Shown here: in pieces, positions 15,673 to 24,471 of the stretch | How positions within the stretch are numbered: the first letter of the stretch is position 1 | Layout of the letters: the number at the start of each line of letters is the position of its first letter | Assembly: GCA_903887375.1 (NCBI GenBank) | Contig: CAISPN010000101.1 | Location: forward strand, 1 to 46,300 | Length of the DNA: 46,300 nt | Direction of reading: 5' to 3' | Source: an uncultured cyanobacterium | GTDB taxonomy: Bacteria > Cyanobacteriota > Cyanobacteriia > Cyanobacteriales > Microcystaceae | The notes under the pieces: generated by a model | The model's database searches: none | What the model saw: the letters and a program-made list of their open reading frames with translations, nothing else | What the model was told of the DNA's origin: nothing | Translations under genes and position numbers: made by a program

Positions 15673-17822
15673 GCTTTCACCTCAGCGCCTTCACTACTAG
15701 AGAAAGAACCTAGAGAATGAATTTTCCAGACAGGGATATTTCCTTTGCCTTTGACTGAAAAATCTTCAGTAGATTCGAAATCATATTGTCCAAATAAAGC
15801 AGAATGAACTGTATCACTGACTTGGATATTATTAGTACCATCGCAAGAGTGAATCAACTGGGCTATGTTCATAGTTTCACCCCAAAGTTCATAGATAAAC
15901 TTAGATTTACCAATCACACCGGCAACTACTGGGCCCGAGTGAATACCAATATCTAACCCTAGATCAGCGCCATGCTTTAGATTAAATGAATTCATCAGCT
16001 TGAGAATAGCCATAGCAAAATCAACAGAGCGTTTGGCGTGATCTACTCGTTGGATAGATAGTCCGCAGACGGCAATATAGGATGAGCCCATGGTTTTTAA
16101 TTTTTCTACTCCATATTGATCAGCCATATCATCAAAAGAAGAGATCAGTTCCTGCAGAAGCCTCATCGATTGATTGGCATTGCGACTATCAGCGATATCG
16201 GCAAATCCTTCAATTTCAACATAGATGATAGTGACATTGGAAAAACTATCAGCTATATCTTGCTCCCCATTTTGTAGTCTTTTAGCTACAGGTTCAGGTA
16301 AGACATTGAGCAAAAGACGATTGTTTTCAGCGATTTTCTCTTGGATTACTTCATCTTTTTCATCAATGCTACTAGCCATGTCATTAAAAGTATTACTCAG
16401 CCTGCCAATTTCATCTCTAGTATCAACATTGACCCTGACGTTCTTCTCTCCGGCGGCAATCTTTTTGACCGCATTGATTAAACGATTGATGGGCTCAGAC
16501 AACATACGAGAGAGATAAAGAGCCAAAAAGGTGATCACTGGAATCAAAATAGCAGCTGTGATGATCAGCTTTCTAGTTAGCTCAGCTATTGGTGCAAAAG
16601 CTTCTGATTGCTCTTTTCTGGCAATCAAGGCCCAGCGGAAATCGCCAATTTTAATTGGCTGATAAAATGACAAAATATCCACTCCGCCAGAGCTTTTTTC
16701 TAAAATTGATCCACTTTCACCAGCTAGAGCTTGTTTTACAGAAAGATTATCGTTTGTTAAATTGAGAATTGGGGTATTTTGTTTGTCAAGACGATTGAGC
16801 ATTTCTGGTTCATACCCGTGCTCTTTCAAAGACTTAAGAAATTCAACCCGATGCTGTAAAAACCTTCGTGAGGTAGTGCGCATGAAGTGATCTTCACCAA
16901 CTAGGTAAGTCTCTCCGGTTTTGCCTAGACCTGCTTCTTTCCATTTGTCGTTAAAGGTCAACAAGTCATTGAGCTTGTTAACGCCCATCTGCACAATGAG
17001 CACGCCAATCATCTTAGGACCATCGTATATAGGGGAAGTAAAAAAAGCAGCCGGATCGCCGTAGGAAGGAACATAGTGCTCAAAATCTACCAATGAAACA
17101 TACGATAAATCTCCTTTAGAGAGAATAGATTTTTCGTATGCTTTGGCTAAAGCGGTGGAAGAATAAGGTCCATCTTTGAGGTTTGTCATGAAATCCACCT
17201 CTTTTTTGTCGGTATAGAGTACCTGACCTGAATCAGCATCCACCAAAAACAAATCATAGTAGCTGAATCTATCGACAAAGTTTCTTAATTTGGGGTGAAA
17301 TTTATTATGAATGGCATCATATTCGCTCTTGTCTTTAGCGAAATTTAATTTGTCTTTCTCACCAACTTTGTATGGATTAGCGGCTATATACTCATACTGG
17401 AGATATTCTTGAGCAGTCTGATATGGCAGATAGTTCTCCAACATAGGCTTAATATCTGTATTTTGCGCCAGGCGGGGCATAAAATCTTTTTGATAGTAGT
17501 TAGCAAGTTTTGCTTTTTGCTCTGGAGTGATTTTTACATCTTTGAGCTTGTCAAATGCTGCTTTAAATTGCTTGGTAGCAACAACTGCTATATCACTTTC
17601 ACTAATAGTCAAGACAGTATCTAGTGTTCTATTAAAGCTATCAGTAATCGTATTAGCCTGGATATTGCCTACACTCTCTAACTGTTCAAATACAGCGTTT
17701 TTTAAGGCATCTCTTCCTGATGTATAACCAATCCAGCCTGTTAAGAAGGTAGAAAGTAGTGCAGTTAACAACAAAGCTAACAAAATTTTCGATCCAAAAG
17801 TTAGCCTTTTAAAGATATCCAT
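15669..17822 (-). CDS. dCache-HAMP receptor with degenerate class III cyclase domain
   Basis: 717 residues. TM1 spans ~13-33, a large extracytoplasmic dCache-like sensor ~40-405, TM2 ~415-438, HAMP ~437-490, a short coiled coil and a class III nucleotidyl cyclase domain ~525-705. Key positions differ from active enzymes. The first metal aspartate is E536 (YVEIEGF), the second is S580 (KTMGSSY instead of GD-x-Y) and the transition-state arginine is L656 (MNIAQLI). The adenine-side lysine K576, E645 at the second purine position and N652 are kept. An active adenylate cyclase is therefore unlikely. The gene is first in a two-gene unit with the nucleotide-binding MscS channel, suggesting that this receptor controls the channel directly or through another ligand. 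Confidence 0.88.
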   Translation of the reverse strand: MDIFKRLTFGSKILLALLLTALLSTFLTGWIGYTSGRDALKNAVFEQLESVGNIQANTITDSFNRTLDTVLTISESDIAVVATKQFKAAFDKLKDVKITPEQKAKLANYYQKDFMPRLAQNTDIKPMLENYLPYQTAQEYLQYEYIAANPYKVGEKDKLNFAKDKSEYDAIHNKFHPKLRNFVDRFSYYDLFLVDADSGQVLYTDKKEVDFMTNLKDGPYSSTALAKAYEKSILSKGDLSYVSLVDFEHYVPSYGDPAAFFTSPIYDGPKMIGVLIVQMGVNKLNDLLTFNDKWKEAGLGKTGETYLVGEDHFMRTTSRRFLQHRVEFLKSLKEHGYEPEMLNRLDKQNTPILNLTNDNLSVKQALAGESGSILEKSSGGVDILSFYQPIKIGDFRWALIARKEQSEAFAPIAELTRKLIITAAILIPVITFLALYLSRMLSEPINRLINAVKKIAAGEKNVRVNVDTRDEIGRLSNTFNDMASSIDEKDEVIQEKIAENNRLLLNVLPEPVAKRLQNGEQDIADSFSNVTIIYVEIEGFADIADSRNANQSMRLLQELISSFDDMADQYGVEKLKTMGSSYIAVCGLSIQRVDHAKRSVDFAMAILKLMNSFNLKHGADLGLDIGIHSGPVVAGVIGKSKFIYELWGETMNIAQLIHSCDGTNNIQVSDTVHSALFGQYDFESTEDFSVKGKGNIPVWKIHSLGSFSSSEGAEVKA

Positions 17823-18004
17823 AGTAGATTGCTCAAATGTAGTTTTATATATTAATTATTTAGTGATATTAATTTTAGCAAAATCAAGTATGTTTGTAAA
17901 TAAAGAAATAATTAAGGATATTCTCCATTTGTATATAGCGATAAAAGTTTCCTCTTTGTGCTAGAATCTGCTTGAAAATTTTTTATAAAAAGCTAGATCT
18001 TAAA

Positions 18005-18538
18005 ATGAAGCGTTTAAATTTATGGCAAGGCATTTTGCTATCTACTGCTATAGTTACTAGTTTTTATCCTATTGCCCCTAGCAGCGCTAGCCTACAGACA
18101 AATGTCAAGCTGATTGCCCAAAGTCTTGGTGGCATAGTCAGGGAAATTCCTCTAAGCGAGATTCCCTCTCCTGCAATCACTGCCGCTAAAACGGTTACAG
18201 ATGCCCAATTTACCAAAGCGCGCAATGAAATTCAGCGCGATGGCTCCTCTAGGTATATTCTCAGAGGGAAAAACCAACAGGGCTTTGTTGTAGAAGTGCA
18301 AGTGAGCGCTATTGGCACAATTACTCAAGTTGATGAGCAGATAGATCCTAGTGGAGTTCCTGAATTGTCCTTGAAAGTTTTTAAAAAGTGGGTTCCCAAT
18401 AGTCAACTAATTAGCACATGGAAGAGTACTAGATTGGGCGAGACTCTTTACCAATTTGTCATTGAAGATCATTGGTTAGAAATATCCCCCCAAGGCGATA
18501 AAGTAATTATCTATCGCCAAAAAGTCAAGTATCAGTAA
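18005..18538 (+). CDS. Secreted PepSY-like protein of unknown function
   Basis: 177 residues from the ATG at 18005; a TTG at 17972 in frame would add 11 residues before the signal peptide. I prefer the ATG because MKRLNLWQGILLSTAIVTSF fits a signal peptide, with cleavage near PSSAS. The mature part has the pattern ITAAKTVTDAQFTKARNEIQ...GFVVEVQVSAIGTITQVDEQID followed by a second related unit, as in periplasmic PepSY/BLIP-like folds. An extended -10 (TGctagaat near 17959-17967) precedes the gene. Its stop is 16 bp before the PstS-like gene. PepSY-like proteins often act as inhibitors or binding modules; nothing more specific is visible. Confidence 0.75.
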   Translation: MKRLNLWQGILLSTAIVTSFYPIAPSSASLQTNVKLIAQSLGGIVREIPLSEIPSPAITAAKTVTDAQFTKARNEIQRDGSSRYILRGKNQQGFVVEVQVSAIGTITQVDEQIDPSGVPELSLKVFKKWVPNSQLISTWKSTRLGETLYQFVIEDHWLEISPQGDKVIIYRQKVKYQ

Positions 18539-18554
18539 CTATAGGTGCTTTCCT

Positions 18555-19550
18555 GTGAAAAAAATTTTTATCGGCATTTTCAGCACAATTATAGTCATTG
18601 CTCTTTCCTATAATGTCAATTCTGCTGAAATATTGCAAATAGCCGGAGATTCTTTTTCTGAGCGCCTTTTTCAAGGTTATAGTAGCCTCTATCAGCAGCA
18701 AACTGGAGAAAGTTTTAGATATTTTATCTCTGGCACACTTGGAGCTATTAACTTATTTATTAATAAGACTGCAGATCTAGTGGCTACTAGCGTTGTTCCT
18801 ACTCCTATTGATAAAAACCAGATGGAAGATGGCCATTTGATGATCCCAGTTGGAGGCGGTGCCATAGCAATTGTTTACAACTTGGAAGATGTTACTAGGC
18901 ATGTAGATTTAACCAGAGAGCAATTAGTTGGAATATTTACAGGAAAAATTACCAACTGGCAAATGATTGATAGCGCGTTTCCCAATAGACAAATCAGTGT
19001 TGTAGTGCGCTCAGATGGCTCAAATAATAGTTTTATATTGACCAAATATCTAAATATAATTACCCAAGGAAAAGTATCAGCTTCGAGATTGCCACAATGG
19101 GATTTTCAGATATATTCAGCCTTTACTGAAGATAGTGCAATATCAGGGGAAATAAAAGCAGTAGATGGTTCTATAGGTTATATATCTAAATATATGGCTA
19201 CAGCTAAAAATCTCTCAACAGCGCGAATTGAAAATAAACAATCTCATTATATAGAGCCAACTTTAGAGGAAACCAAAAAGGCTCTAGAAAATATTACATT
19301 CAAGGATGATTTTACTACTGAAAATATTGATGATCCAGCAGATGGTTATCCCCTAGTTAGTTTAACTTGGTTACTAGCAAAACAAAGATATAGTAACTCA
19401 AATAACCTAAATTCAACCAAAAAACTATTGAAGTGGGTCCTTACTGAGGGGCAAAAGTTAAATGAAGATTTAGGCTATACAAAAGTCCCTGAATCAATAG
19501 CTAAAAAAGTTTTAGACCAAATCGATAATCAACTCAAAGTCTATTTTTAA
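18555..19550 (+). CDS. PstS-like periplasmic substrate-binding protein
   Basis: 331 residues with a signal peptide ending near VNSAE. The fold is the PBP-like class II used by phosphate-binding proteins: LQIAGDSFSERLFQGYSSLYQQ, the central GGGAIAIVYN, LTREQLVGIFTGKITNW, VVRSDGSNNSF and IGYISKY are the conserved blocks. The canonical SGS-type loops of PstS are altered (AGDS, ISGT, SDGSN), so phosphate as ligand is plausible but not proven. It lacks an adjacent pstCAB set. It is followed after 6-15 bp by an SLH/OprB porin, and the pair probably works together in uptake across the outer membrane and periplasm. The start is GTG. No Pho-box array was found upstream of the operon. Confidence 0.85.
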   Translation: MKKIFIGIFSTIIVIALSYNVNSAEILQIAGDSFSERLFQGYSSLYQQQTGESFRYFISGTLGAINLFINKTADLVATSVVPTPIDKNQMEDGHLMIPVGGGAIAIVYNLEDVTRHVDLTREQLVGIFTGKITNWQMIDSAFPNRQISVVVRSDGSNNSFILTKYLNIITQGKVSASRLPQWDFQIYSAFTEDSAISGEIKAVDGSIGYISKYMATAKNLSTARIENKQSHYIEPTLEETKKALENITFKDDFTTENIDDPADGYPLVSLTWLLAKQRYSNSNNLNSTKKLLKWVLTEGQKLNEDLGYTKVPESIAKKVLDQIDNQLKVYF

Positions 19551-19565
19551 TCAAGGGTGTATGTG

Positions 19566-21146
19566 ATGTTAGATGAGAAGCAATCATGCCAAAGATCTCT
19601 AAAAATTTCATTAATTATTGTCTTAGCTCAAATTGTATTTTCTTCCAGCAAAGCCTCAGCCCAGATCGATCCCCCTCCTGAATTAGATCAAATTTATAGT
19701 GTTCACCAACTAAAGGATGTTTCCCCCGATGATTGGGCCTATGAGGCGCTCAGTGAGCTAATACAAAGATATAGATGTATTGAAGGATTTCCCGATAGAA
19801 ATTTTCGAGGAATCAAATCAGTTGGTCGTTATGAATTTGCCACTGCTTTAAATACTTGCTTAACTCACCTTAAGCGAACTATAGACCAAACAATTATACT
19901 CAAAGAAGATTTATCGGCAATTGCAAGATTAGAAAATGAGTTTGCTACAGAATTACAAGATTTATCCCACAAACTAAATCGTCTCGATAATCGTATAGCC
20001 TTTCTAGAGCGCCGGCAGTTTGCTCCTACTACGATTCTAAGCGGCGCAGTAGATTTCAACTTAGTTGCTCTTGAAGGTCAAACTAAGGCGGTTTTGCCTG
20101 GTAATGATCCTGGCGCCAAGTTACCTCATGCCGTTACTCTTTCTGCTAGATCTGTTCTAAAATGGGACACTAGTTTTACTGGAAAAGACAAGCTGCGCGT
20201 TTTGCTTCAACAAGGTGTTGTCAACAACTATGGCAGTCCTGTAACTGGCACTGATATGACACTTCTAGCTGGCAGTACAAATACCAACAAAAGCCTAAAA
20301 TTAAGTACACTCTACTATCAAATGCCTATAGGCAACAGTGCAACTTTTGCCATTGCCCCTTCTGCTGATTTCCCCACCCGGGTCTTCCCTTCTTTAAATC
20401 CGGTCTATGCAATTTCCAATTTTGGATCAGAAAGTCCCATTTATTCCTATGCTTCTGGTGCTGGAGCTGTAGTTTATTATGATATAACCCCCAATTTAGC
20501 TTGGGGGGTTAGTTATTTAACTTCTACTGCAGCAAGCCCAAATCAGGGTATTTTCAACGGACAACATACCGTCTTGAGCCAGATTACTTACCACCCAACC
20601 CAAGGACTAGGGCTAGCTTTTACTTATGGTCATTATTATGCCCCTACTCCGGTTACTTCAGTCAATGTAACCGGTAGTAAAGGCAGTTTATATGGTGAAT
20701 ATCCTTTTGGGGCTTTGACACCTACTGCTTCTGAAGATTTTGGCTTGCAATATACCTATAAATTTACTGATGATTTTATATGTGGTGGCTGGGTCAGCTA
20801 TTTCAACCCTACTGCAGTAGGCTCTCCAAGTGTAAGCAATGTTCAGGGAAATAGAGGGGCTACGGCTGATATTTGGAGTTGGGCCTTGACGGCTTCTTTG
20901 ATGAACTTGGGTAAATTGGGTAGCCAGACGAGTTTTATTTTTGGTATGCCACCTAGGGTTACCAGAAATGATATTGTTTTTCGTCAAGATCAAAATACTT
21001 CACTGCATTTTGAACTATCTTATAAATATCCAATTAGTGAGAATATTTTTATTATTCCAGGGTTTATGTTTATTGTTAATCCAGAACATAACGCGGCAAA
21101 CCCACCTATAGGCATAGGTTTAATAAGAACTACATTTAGGTTTTAG
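19566..21146 (+). CDS. SLH-domain OprB-type porin (cyanobacterial iron-uptake-porin family)
   Basis: About 526 residues. I choose ATG 19566 because an AAGGG ribosome site sits eight bases ahead; in-frame GTGs at 19557 and 19563 are alternatives. A signal peptide ends near KASAQ. One SLH domain (VSPDDWAYEALSELIQRYRC to GRYEFATALNTCL, ~40-105) binds the pyruvylated cell-wall polymer. A short coiled coil (~110-150) and a ~370-residue beta-barrel rich in aromatic/glycine strands follow, ending in the phenylalanine of IGLIRTTFRF. Cyanobacterial relatives are the main outer-membrane pores and are often labelled iron-uptake porins. The neighbour encoding a PstS-like protein suggests anion rather than iron delivery here, which is inference. 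Confidence 0.9.
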   Translation: MLDEKQSCQRSLKISLIIVLAQIVFSSSKASAQIDPPPELDQIYSVHQLKDVSPDDWAYEALSELIQRYRCIEGFPDRNFRGIKSVGRYEFATALNTCLTHLKRTIDQTIILKEDLSAIARLENEFATELQDLSHKLNRLDNRIAFLERRQFAPTTILSGAVDFNLVALEGQTKAVLPGNDPGAKLPHAVTLSARSVLKWDTSFTGKDKLRVLLQQGVVNNYGSPVTGTDMTLLAGSTNTNKSLKLSTLYYQMPIGNSATFAIAPSADFPTRVFPSLNPVYAISNFGSESPIYSYASGAGAVVYYDITPNLAWGVSYLTSTAASPNQGIFNGQHTVLSQITYHPTQGLGLAFTYGHYYAPTPVTSVNVTGSKGSLYGEYPFGALTPTASEDFGLQYTYKFTDDFICGGWVSYFNPTAVGSPSVSNVQGNRGATADIWSWALTASLMNLGKLGSQTSFIFGMPPRVTRNDIVFRQDQNTSLHFELSYKYPISENIFIIPGFMFIVNPEHNAANPPIGIGLIRTTFRF

Positions 21147-21175
21147 GTAGGTTTATATCTACATTGGCTAGGTTT

Positions 21176-21440
21176 TTAGAAGCTGGTTACTATATCTTTA
21201 TCTATTTGGTTCAACATTGTCATTTTTTGAGCTTCAAGTTGCTCTACTGTTTTTTGTAACGTATCTATTATTCCATACATCTCTACTGGGTCAAAAATTT
21301 TTAGTAAACTTGTTTGGGTGACTATCCCCAACCCCCAGCCCCAATTTGAAGATACAACAAGTCTACGAACATGCCTTTGTTGCATCTGCTGACCTCTTCC
21401 AACGCAGGAGCACACATTAATGGAGCATTAAATTCCATAG
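21176..21440 (-). pseudogene. Fragment of a CBS-domain sensor kinase
   Basis: The frame ending at 21176 encodes MQQRHVRRLVV, then LGIVTQTSLLKIFDPVEMYG and a coiled coil (TLQKTVEQLEAQK) before a stop. This is the end of a CBS pair and the linker that precedes PAS/GAF domains in large cyanobacterial hybrid kinases. Just upstream, in another frame, NAPLMCAPALEEVSR looks like the preceding CBS strand-helix, pointing to a frameshift. No kinase domain follows. I regard it as a decayed remnant. Confidence 0.55.
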
Positions 21441-21643
21441 ACCTCTTAAAAACAAAGACAATACAAATATTTTAAATGTTTAATATTGAACTAGGACATC
21501 ACCGACTCATTAGAGATGTTACAAAGAAATTAGTCAAAAACTTAATTTATCTAGACATTCAGCAAATATAGGTATACAATGAGAGATGTAACGGAAAAAA
21601 GTCGGGAATCATTCATAAGACAAAGGTTAGTTGAGCTTGAAGG
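21441..21643. other. Non-coding scar between CBS-kinase fragment and recombinase-like gene
   Basis: About 200 A+T-rich bases without a convincing gene. A 37-codon forward frame (21579-21692) runs into the end of the recombinase-like gene, but it has no ribosome site or recognisable product. No inverted-repeat ends or target duplications were seen. Confidence 0.4.
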
Positions 21644-22006
21644 TTATGACTCCTTTTTTGTCATACCAGATATTCTTGGGGTCTTATCATAAAGTCTATC
21701 AAGGACTCTCTTGATGGAGATACGTTTCCACTGCTGACCACGTTTAGTCTGATAACCTTGTTGATTGAGCCAATCTGCTATCTGTTGTAAAGACTTGCCA
21801 GATTTATGATGTCGACGAATTAGTTCAATTAGTTCCTGTTCTTGAGGCTCATCTACTAATTCTCCATTTATAGAGCATTGGCCAAAAGCAGGTGAACCAA
21901 ATCCCGCATAGCCGCCATTGGCTGCCTTTTCTTGTCTAGCTTGATTAAGCCTTATCCATATTTGGTTGTGGTTTTCTAAATTTTCAGCAGACATAATAGT
22001 ACGCAA
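21644..22006 (-). CDS. Recombinase-domain protein (C-terminal part of a serine recombinase)
   Basis: 120 residues. The text resembles the DNA-binding Recombinase domain that follows the catalytic resolvase domain in large serine recombinases: LNQARQEKAANGGYAGFGSP, then ELVDEPQEQELIELIRRHHKSG, LQQIADWLNQQGYQTKRGQQW and KRVLDRLYD. The N-terminal catalytic serine domain is absent. Either this is a surviving 3' portion of a dead recombinase gene or one of the short stand-alone versions common in cyanobacteria. The ATG at 22006 gives a clean start and there is no frameshift in the remaining part, which is why I leave it as a CDS. It lies beside a kinase fragment in a scarred region. Confidence 0.65.
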   Translation of the reverse strand: MRTIMSAENLENHNQIWIRLNQARQEKAANGGYAGFGSPAFGQCSINGELVDEPQEQELIELIRRHHKSGKSLQQIADWLNQQGYQTKRGQQWKRISIKRVLDRLYDKTPRISGMTKKES

Positions 22007-22153
22007 AATAAACCAACTACTTTAGTTTATCAATAACACAAAAAATAATGCAATTAATTTTCTTCGGTTTTTTACGAGAATAAATGCCAATTCCGACCTC
22101 TGTATAGAGATCAGTCAAGATAGTCAAAAATAAATCATAATATTCAGGAAAAA

Positions 22154-22477
22154 ATGGGTACTGCAAATTTTATTGAAGATGAAGCTGGGTTTGATACATT
22201 ATTAGCTGAAGGGGGACTGTTAATAGTTGATTTTACTGCTACTTGGTGTGGACCGTGCAAGGTTGTCGGTCCTTTGGTAGATAGATTGGCTGTTGATTAC
22301 AAAGATGATGCCAAAGTATACAAAATGGATCTAGATTCGAACAAGCCTCTAGCCAAAAAATTAGAAATTAAAAGTATTCCTGCGGTAATGTTTTTTCAAA
22401 ATGGAGAATTAAAAGAAACTATTATTGGAGTCAAACCATATGAGGATTTTCTTACTACCATAAAAAAATATTTATAG
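22154..22477 (+). CDS. trxA: Thioredoxin
   Basis: 107 residues, cytosolic dithiol-disulfide oxidoreductase. The active site W31-C32-G33-P34-C35 is intact in TATWCGPCK, with the cis-proline in SIPAVMFF and the conserved glycine GVKPYEDF. The length is normal for a single-domain thioredoxin. An AGGA-type ribosome site (TCAGGA) lies just ahead of the ATG. It seems to be monocistronic. In cyanobacteria several thioredoxin types exist; which one this is (m, x or y) cannot be told from this motif alone. Confidence 0.93.
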   Translation: MGTANFIEDEAGFDTLLAEGGLLIVDFTATWCGPCKVVGPLVDRLAVDYKDDAKVYKMDLDSNKPLAKKLEIKSIPAVMFFQNGELKETIIGVKPYEDFLTTIKKYL

Positions 22478-22662
22478 AGAAATTTAAAATCCTTTAGAAT
22501 GTCCCGTTTGTGATTATTATGTCTTGATGTGCTCTTTCAATGCCAATATTTTGGAAGCATATGCTCCAGGAACTTCTGTTGCAAGTACTCAGCGATAATT
22601 TTTAAAGAGCTATAGCTTGGCTTTCTTGTCTAAAATTAATCAAAGTCTGATAAAATCGTTTC

Positions 22663-22941
22663 ATGATTATGAACAACAAAAAGTATTCTGTAATTGCCTT
22701 GGCTAGTATCAGTGTTTTTTCTTTTTCTATACTAAATGCCCAGGCTCAAAATAAAGCTGATGTATTTGATTGTTTCAAAGCTTTGAATTTACCCCAAGCT
22801 CAAAATGATCAACTACTCAAAATTAAAAATAGTAATCTTTCTCAATCTGATAAGCAAGAAAAGATACGAGAATTTGCCAAGAATAATTTAAATAACTCCC
22901 AGAAGATGCAAGTTAAATCCTGTGCTCAAGCGAGTAAATAA
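22663..22941 (+). CDS. Small secreted helical protein of unknown function
   Basis: 92 residues from ATG 22663 (an in-frame ATG at 22669 is an alternative). A signal peptide (KKYSVIALASISVFSFSIL) ends near AQAQ. The ~64-residue mature part is charged and helical, with one cysteine near each end (VFDCFKAL and VKSCAQA) that may form a disulfide. I recognise no family. A TGATAAAAT -10-like element lies about 15 bases before the start, so it may have its own promoter. It is followed 24 bp later by DUF1823 on the same strand. Confidence 0.7.
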   Translation: MIMNNKKYSVIALASISVFSFSILNAQAQNKADVFDCFKALNLPQAQNDQLLKIKNSNLSQSDKQEKIREFAKNNLNNSQKMQVKSCAQASK

Positions 22942-22965
22942 TTAAGGAAAATAATATTCTAAAAA

Positions 22966-23349
22966 ATGACAGATTTACCAGATCTCAGCATTGAGACAAT
23001 TTGGGAAATTCTCAATGATGAGATTGATGATTTCACTGTCAATCAGATGGTTTGGTACTACTTGGGCTATCGTTATTTTGAAGATCGATGGAATAATAGC
23101 CTAGTAGAACAATCATGGCGCCAAGAGTATCTAGAACCACCTGACTTTATTGAAAACCGGCCGCCTACAGTAAAATTAACCCGTTCTATTGCGCAAGAAC
23201 ACAAACAAGCCCTTAAAGAAAAACTAGGTTTTACAGGCTGGAAAATAGGACAGTTTAATCCTAGAGATACCAGAAGAGCTACTATGGCTAACTGGCTTTT
23301 GAGTCAATTGCTCATTAGGGATAGAAAGCCAGTTGAGGAAGTCCAGTAG
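22966..23349 (+). CDS. DUF1823 family protein
   Basis: 127 residues, soluble. The opening [21 protein letters not shown] and later [35 protein letters not shown] and RATMANWLL are characteristic of DUF1823, a family conserved in cyanobacteria with homologues in plastid lineages. Function is not established. The gene ends inside the 3' end of the convergent argC (35-bp overlap). It is probably co-transcribed with the small secreted protein upstream. Confidence 0.88.
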   Translation: MTDLPDLSIETIWEILNDEIDDFTVNQMVWYYLGYRYFEDRWNNSLVEQSWRQEYLEPPDFIENRPPTVKLTRSIAQEHKQALKEKLGFTGWKIGQFNPRDTRRATMANWLLSQLLIRDRKPVEEVQ

Positions 23350-24373
23350 TTTCGTCCCAGCCGCGCATGATATTGAGACATTGTACTGCTTGTCCGGCTT
23401 GGCCTTTGATCAGGTTATCGATAGCAGAAAGAACTATGATATGTCCAGTGCGGGGGTTGACTTCCAGCCCAATATAACAAAGATTAGTACTTAATGCCCA
23501 TTTGGTCTGGGGATATAGCCCATTAGAGAGTATCTTGACAAAAGGGCTAGAGCGATAAAATGCGCTATAGATAGTCAGTAAATCTTCAGTGACCAAGCCT
23601 GGATCGCTTAAGTTGGCATAGACTGTAGAGAGTATCCCTCGTACCATCGGAATCAGATGAGGTGTAAATTGAACCTTGACTTCTGATTTGGCTAAATCTG
23701 TACAGATCTGTTCAATTTCAGGAGTATGTCTATGCTTTCCAACCCCATATGCTCCGAGCGAATTGTCAGCTTCAGCTAGAAGAAAAGGCACCTTGGCATG
23801 GCGACCGCCACCTGAAGTACCCGATTTAGCGTCAATTATCAGCGCTCCAGGATCTACTAAGCCCTGTTTGAGAAGAGGGGCAATAGCCAGCAGACTAGCT
23901 GTCGGATAGCAGCCAGGACAACCAATTAAATTAGAGCTTTTGATTTTATCTCGATAGAGTTCAGGTAAGCCATAGACAGCGCTCTCTGCTACTTGATGAT
24001 CTTCGCGCTCATCTTGGTACCATTGTATGTAGGTATTGAGATCCCAAAAACGATAATCTGCCGAAAGATCTAAAACTTGAACACCTTTTTCTAGCAATAG
24101 AGGAGCCATCTTGTGAGCAAGTCCATTGGGAAGGCTCAAAAAAACAACCTCACATCTTCGGGCAATTTCCTCTAGATCAATAGCTTCTACTGTGAGATTA
24201 ACCAAGTTGGTTAGATGGGGATAAAGATCACAAAATGGTTTACCCGCACTACTATCGCCGCCTAGATAAGCTATATGCACATGGGGATGATCTAGAAGAA
24301 TCCTGACTAGTTGGATTCCTCCATAGCCTGAAGCTCCAACAATTCCAACATTGACTTTTTTAGAATCGTTCAT
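23315..24373 (-). CDS. argC: N-acetyl-gamma-glutamyl-phosphate reductase
   Basis: 352 residues, cytosolic. It reduces N-acetylglutamyl phosphate to the semialdehyde in arginine synthesis. The NADP-binding GASGYGG is at 13-19, the catalytic cysteine is C155 in [10 protein letters not shown], and the substrate-binding histidine region [11 protein letters not shown] lies near 220. It has the normal length for the type 1 enzyme. It is the last gene of a long reverse-strand run and is separated from the preceding unknown gene by 98 bp, so it may have its own promoter. Confidence 0.96.
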   Translation of the reverse strand: MNDSKKVNVGIVGASGYGGIQLVRILLDHPHVHIAYLGGDSSAGKPFCDLYPHLTNLVNLTVEAIDLEEIARRCEVVFLSLPNGLAHKMAPLLLEKGVQVLDLSADYRFWDLNTYIQWYQDEREDHQVAESAVYGLPELYRDKIKSSNLIGCPGCYPTASLLAIAPLLKQGLVDPGALIIDAKSGTSGGGRHAKVPFLLAEADNSLGAYGVGKHRHTPEIEQICTDLAKSEVKVQFTPHLIPMVRGILSTVYANLSDPGLVTEDLLTIYSAFYRSSPFVKILSNGLYPQTKWALSTNLCYIGLEVNPRTGHIIVLSAIDNLIKGQAGQAVQCLNIMRGWDETTGLPQLAFYP

Positions 24374-24471
24374 AGTATTTATATATGTTTATTTGATTTA
24401 TGTATAAGCATCTCCGAAGTATCACTCTATCAGTTGATTTTTGTCAAGTTTATTGTCTGAAAATTTTGACA

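Noticed and set aside
17823-18004. Pho box upstream of the PstS-like operon
   Set aside because: TTAA-containing words occur, but without the 11-base periodicity or the C/T positions seen at the PhoD gene.
21579-21692. 37-codon forward ORF starting MRDVTEKSRESF
   Set aside because: It has no ribosome site, overlaps the end of the recombinase-like gene and resembles nothing I can name.
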